From: Streptomyces bicolor | GTDB lineage: Bacteria > Actinomycetota > Actinomycetes > Streptomycetales > Streptomycetaceae | NCBI RefSeq assembly: GCF_000719285.1 | Contig: NZ_JOFS01000005.1 | Span: 124,001-188,000, forward strand | DNA length: 64,000 nucleotides | Reading direction: 5' to 3' | Program-made: the position numbers and the translations under genes | Shown here: one piece after another, positions 62,344 through 64,000 of the stretch | Position numbering within the stretch: the stretch's first letter is position 1 | Layout: each line of letters opens with the position of its first letter | The notes under the pieces: model-generated | Told to the model about the DNA's origin: nothing | Seen by the model: the letters and a program-made list of their open reading frames with translations, nothing else | Database searches by the model: none

Positions 62344-62923
62344 ACACCCCTGCCGGGCATCACCACCAGCAATGGGCTGAACGACCTGTTCTCCGTCTCG
62401 CCTTCTGCCTCGGGCGACCGCTGACCGCATGACCGATCGAGCACGAGTCGAGCGGATGCCCCGATACGCCGCACTCGAACTGCGCCTCCACAGCGGCCAG
62501 TGCCGACGACCGCATCCGAGCCACCCGGGCCACCTCGGCTCCAGCCGTGACGCGTCGCCAGTCTCCGCACACCGGGAACGGGCCACGCCCACGAGTACGT
62601 GCCACACGCCGCTAGGCAAACGGCTCATCGACCGTGGCCGCGGCTACCAACTTCTCAAGCCCAACCGCCACCACCCTGCCGGTCACGCCTGCGACGGCTC
62701 CGGCTTCCCCCACCGCCACTCACCCGGTCTTCCGGTCGGCGCCGCCCCCGACACAAGGTCGTCGGGAATTTCGATCCGCGGCGAACACGCGCCCAAAGCG
62801 GCGACCGGCATCGCAAGCGGGCAATGCTTCCGTCCGCGTTGGTCGCCCCGCACCATCCCCCGCACCTGCGAGGTAAAGCCCCCGCACAGCTGGTCCCATG
62901 CGTCCTGTACGAGGAGTATTGCC
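62344..62923. other. Intergenic region between the SDR and the second binding-protein gene
   Basis: No gene supported. It contains copy 2 of the 24-base repeat and then a stretch of no clear frame up to the ribosome site GAGGAG at 62911-62916. Confidence 0.4.
62627..62650 (+). repeat. 24-base dispersed repeat, copy 2
   Basis: Differs from 29323-29346 at one position. Here the frame continues as 'IDRGRGYQLLKPNRHHPAGH' for a short distance, suggesting the end or start of a decayed gene. Confidence 0.6.
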
Positions 62924-64000
62924 ATGAGTAATCCCCAGATCGGCCGTAGAGCGCTCCTGCGTGGAGCAGGCGGCCTTGCCGCCCTCGCCGCTCTTCCCTC
63001 CCTCTCCGCCTGTGGTACCGGCACCAGCCGCGCCTCGGCCGGCGGCGGTAAGGGCGGCAAGACGGTGGTCGTCCGTGACAGTGGCGGTTCCTATGGTGCG
63101 GCCCTTCAGAAGGCGATCTACACGCCGTTCACGCAGGAGACCGGCATCCAGGTGCAGGTGTTGAACCTGGACGACGCTCCGCTGCTGGCGCAGATCCAGC
63201 AGGGCCGGCCGCAGTGCGACCTGATCAACAACTCGATGATGTCCCACACCAAGTACGTCAAGCAGGACGCGCTGGAGAAGCTGGACCTCGACCGGATCAA
63301 GAGCGTGAAGAGCGCGAAGATCCCCGAGGCCCAGATCACCGACCACGCCGTCGGCCACGCCTTCTACGGCCAGTGCATCGGGTACCGGACCGATGCTTTC
63401 GGGGGTAAGAAGCCGGAGTCGTGGGCGGATTTCTGGGACACCAAGGCGTTCCAGGGCTCCCGTGCCATGGTCCATCCGGACGGTGATCTGCCGGAGTTGG
63501 AGTTCGCGCTGCTGGCCGACGGCGTGCCGATGGACAAGCTGTACCCGCTGGACGTGGAGCGCGCCTTCAAGGTGCTGACCCGGCTGCGGGGTGACATCAA
63601 GAAGTTCTGGGACAGCGGCCCGCTGCCCGGTGTGCTGCTGAGCCGCCAGGAAGTGACGATGTCCACCGTGTGGGACGGCCGGCTGGCTGATCTGCAGAAG
63701 CAGGGCGTTCCGGTGGAGCGGCAGCTGAACGGTATGCGCCGCCAGTTCTCGGGTTATGCCATCGCCAAGGGCGCGGCCAACGCGGACGCCGCGTACCAGC
63801 TGATGGACTTCTCGCTGCGGGCGGAGAGCCAGGCCAACCTGGTCAAGTTCTTCCCGTCGAACCCGTCCTCTCCGGTGGCTTACGCCAAGCTCACCGAGGA
63901 CGAGCGCAACGCGTCCGCGGGTGCGCCGCAGTACTACGACAAGGGTTTCGACGCGGACGTCGATTGGTGGCTGAAGAACGAATCGGCCGTCACCAAGCGC
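62924..64000 (+). CDS. ABC importer substrate-binding lipoprotein, second copy (3' end outside window)
   Basis: 359 codons from the ATG at 62924 (GAGGAG seven bases upstream); the frame is open at the window edge, a few codons short of the length of the 34083 gene. The leader 'IGRRALLRGAGGLAALAALP' then 'SLSAC' is Tat-like with a lipobox and differs from the first copy. From the Cys on, protein and DNA are almost the same; differences cluster in patches ('HAFYGQCIGYRT' for 'SSFYGACMAYRT'; 'SRAMVHPDGD' for 'GRSMCNPDGD'). These patches could alter the ligand pocket. Transporter genes are expected just to the right. Confidence 0.9.
   Translation, partial: MSNPQIGRRALLRGAGGLAALAALPSLSACGTGTSRASAGGGKGGKTVVVRDSGGSYGAALQKAIYTPFTQETGIQVQVLNLDDAPLLAQIQQGRPQCDLINNSMMSHTKYVKQDALEKLDLDRIKSVKSAKIPEAQITDHAVGHAFYGQCIGYRTDAFGGKKPESWADFWDTKAFQGSRAMVHPDGDLPELEFALLADGVPMDKLYPLDVERAFKVLTRLRGDIKKFWDSGPLPGVLLSRQEVTMSTVWDGRLADLQKQGVPVERQLNGMRRQFSGYAIAKGAANADAAYQLMDFSLRAESQANLVKFFPSNPSSPVAYAKLTEDERNASAGAPQYYDKGFDADVDWWLKNESAVTKR

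Overview
This window reads as Streptomyces-type chromosome, probably from an accessory or arm region. GC is very high, third positions are almost all G or C, and GTG/TTG starts with GGAGG-like ribosome sites are common. Secreted glycoside hydrolases carry ricin-type (CBM13), CBM2 or CBM42 modules. There is a perfect CebR-type operator, an LAETG sortase substrate and long PAS/GAF/SpoIIE/HATPase phosphatases, all typical of the genus. No tRNA, rRNA, CRISPR array or complete insertion sequence was seen.

Layout. (1) 1-21.7 kb is a plant-polysaccharide region: GH97, GH43-CBM42, a cell-wall-anchored SGNH hydrolase, GH74 xyloglucanase, GH27, GH12 (celB, behind a CebR box), GH43 and GH36. Between these lie broken pieces of GH62, GH127, GH31, GH3 and a LacI regulator with a hydrolase tail. 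(2) 21.7-29.2 kb is a GABA-type operon (aminotransferase, FAD/Fe-S dehydrogenase, succinate-semialdehyde-type dehydrogenase) divergent from a PucR regulator. (3) 29.4-47.2 kb has a cupin, two near-duplicate IclR regulators and a long plus-strand catabolic operon. The operon holds a sarcosine-oxidase-like flavoprotein, two AspA/AstE-family deacylases, a PotABCD-like ABC importer, an aminotransferase, an aldehyde dehydrogenase, an aldo/keto reductase, a HAD hydrolase, a DadA-like oxidase, aspartate ammonia-lyase and a frameshifted SDR. (4) 47.3-52.5 kb has a truncated SpoIIE phosphatase and a three-gene unit: phospholyase-type aminotransferase, hydroxylysine-kinase-like phosphotransferase and ROK regulator. 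(5) 52.5-64 kb has a FadR-type GntR regulator between a leftward operon (HAD, broken RidA, DadA-like, SoxA-like) and a rightward operon (broken RidA, D-threonine aldolase/D-serine dehydratase-like, SDR, then an importer binding protein cut by the window edge). A shared operator-like word precedes all three units.

Working model. Regions 3-5 look like related modules for taking up and breaking down modified amino acids or diamines. They import the compound, remove an N-acyl or N-alkyl group, transaminate, oxidise the aldehyde and feed aspartate to fumarate. Several families recur between modules (binding protein, SDR, RidA, HAD, DadA, SoxA), which suggests duplication. The substrate cannot be named from sequence. 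A second theme is decay by internal deletion: at least five loci keep the head of a gene, or of one gene of a pair, joined to a recognisable tail in another frame. That may be real genome erosion or an assembly artefact, and raw reads would tell which.
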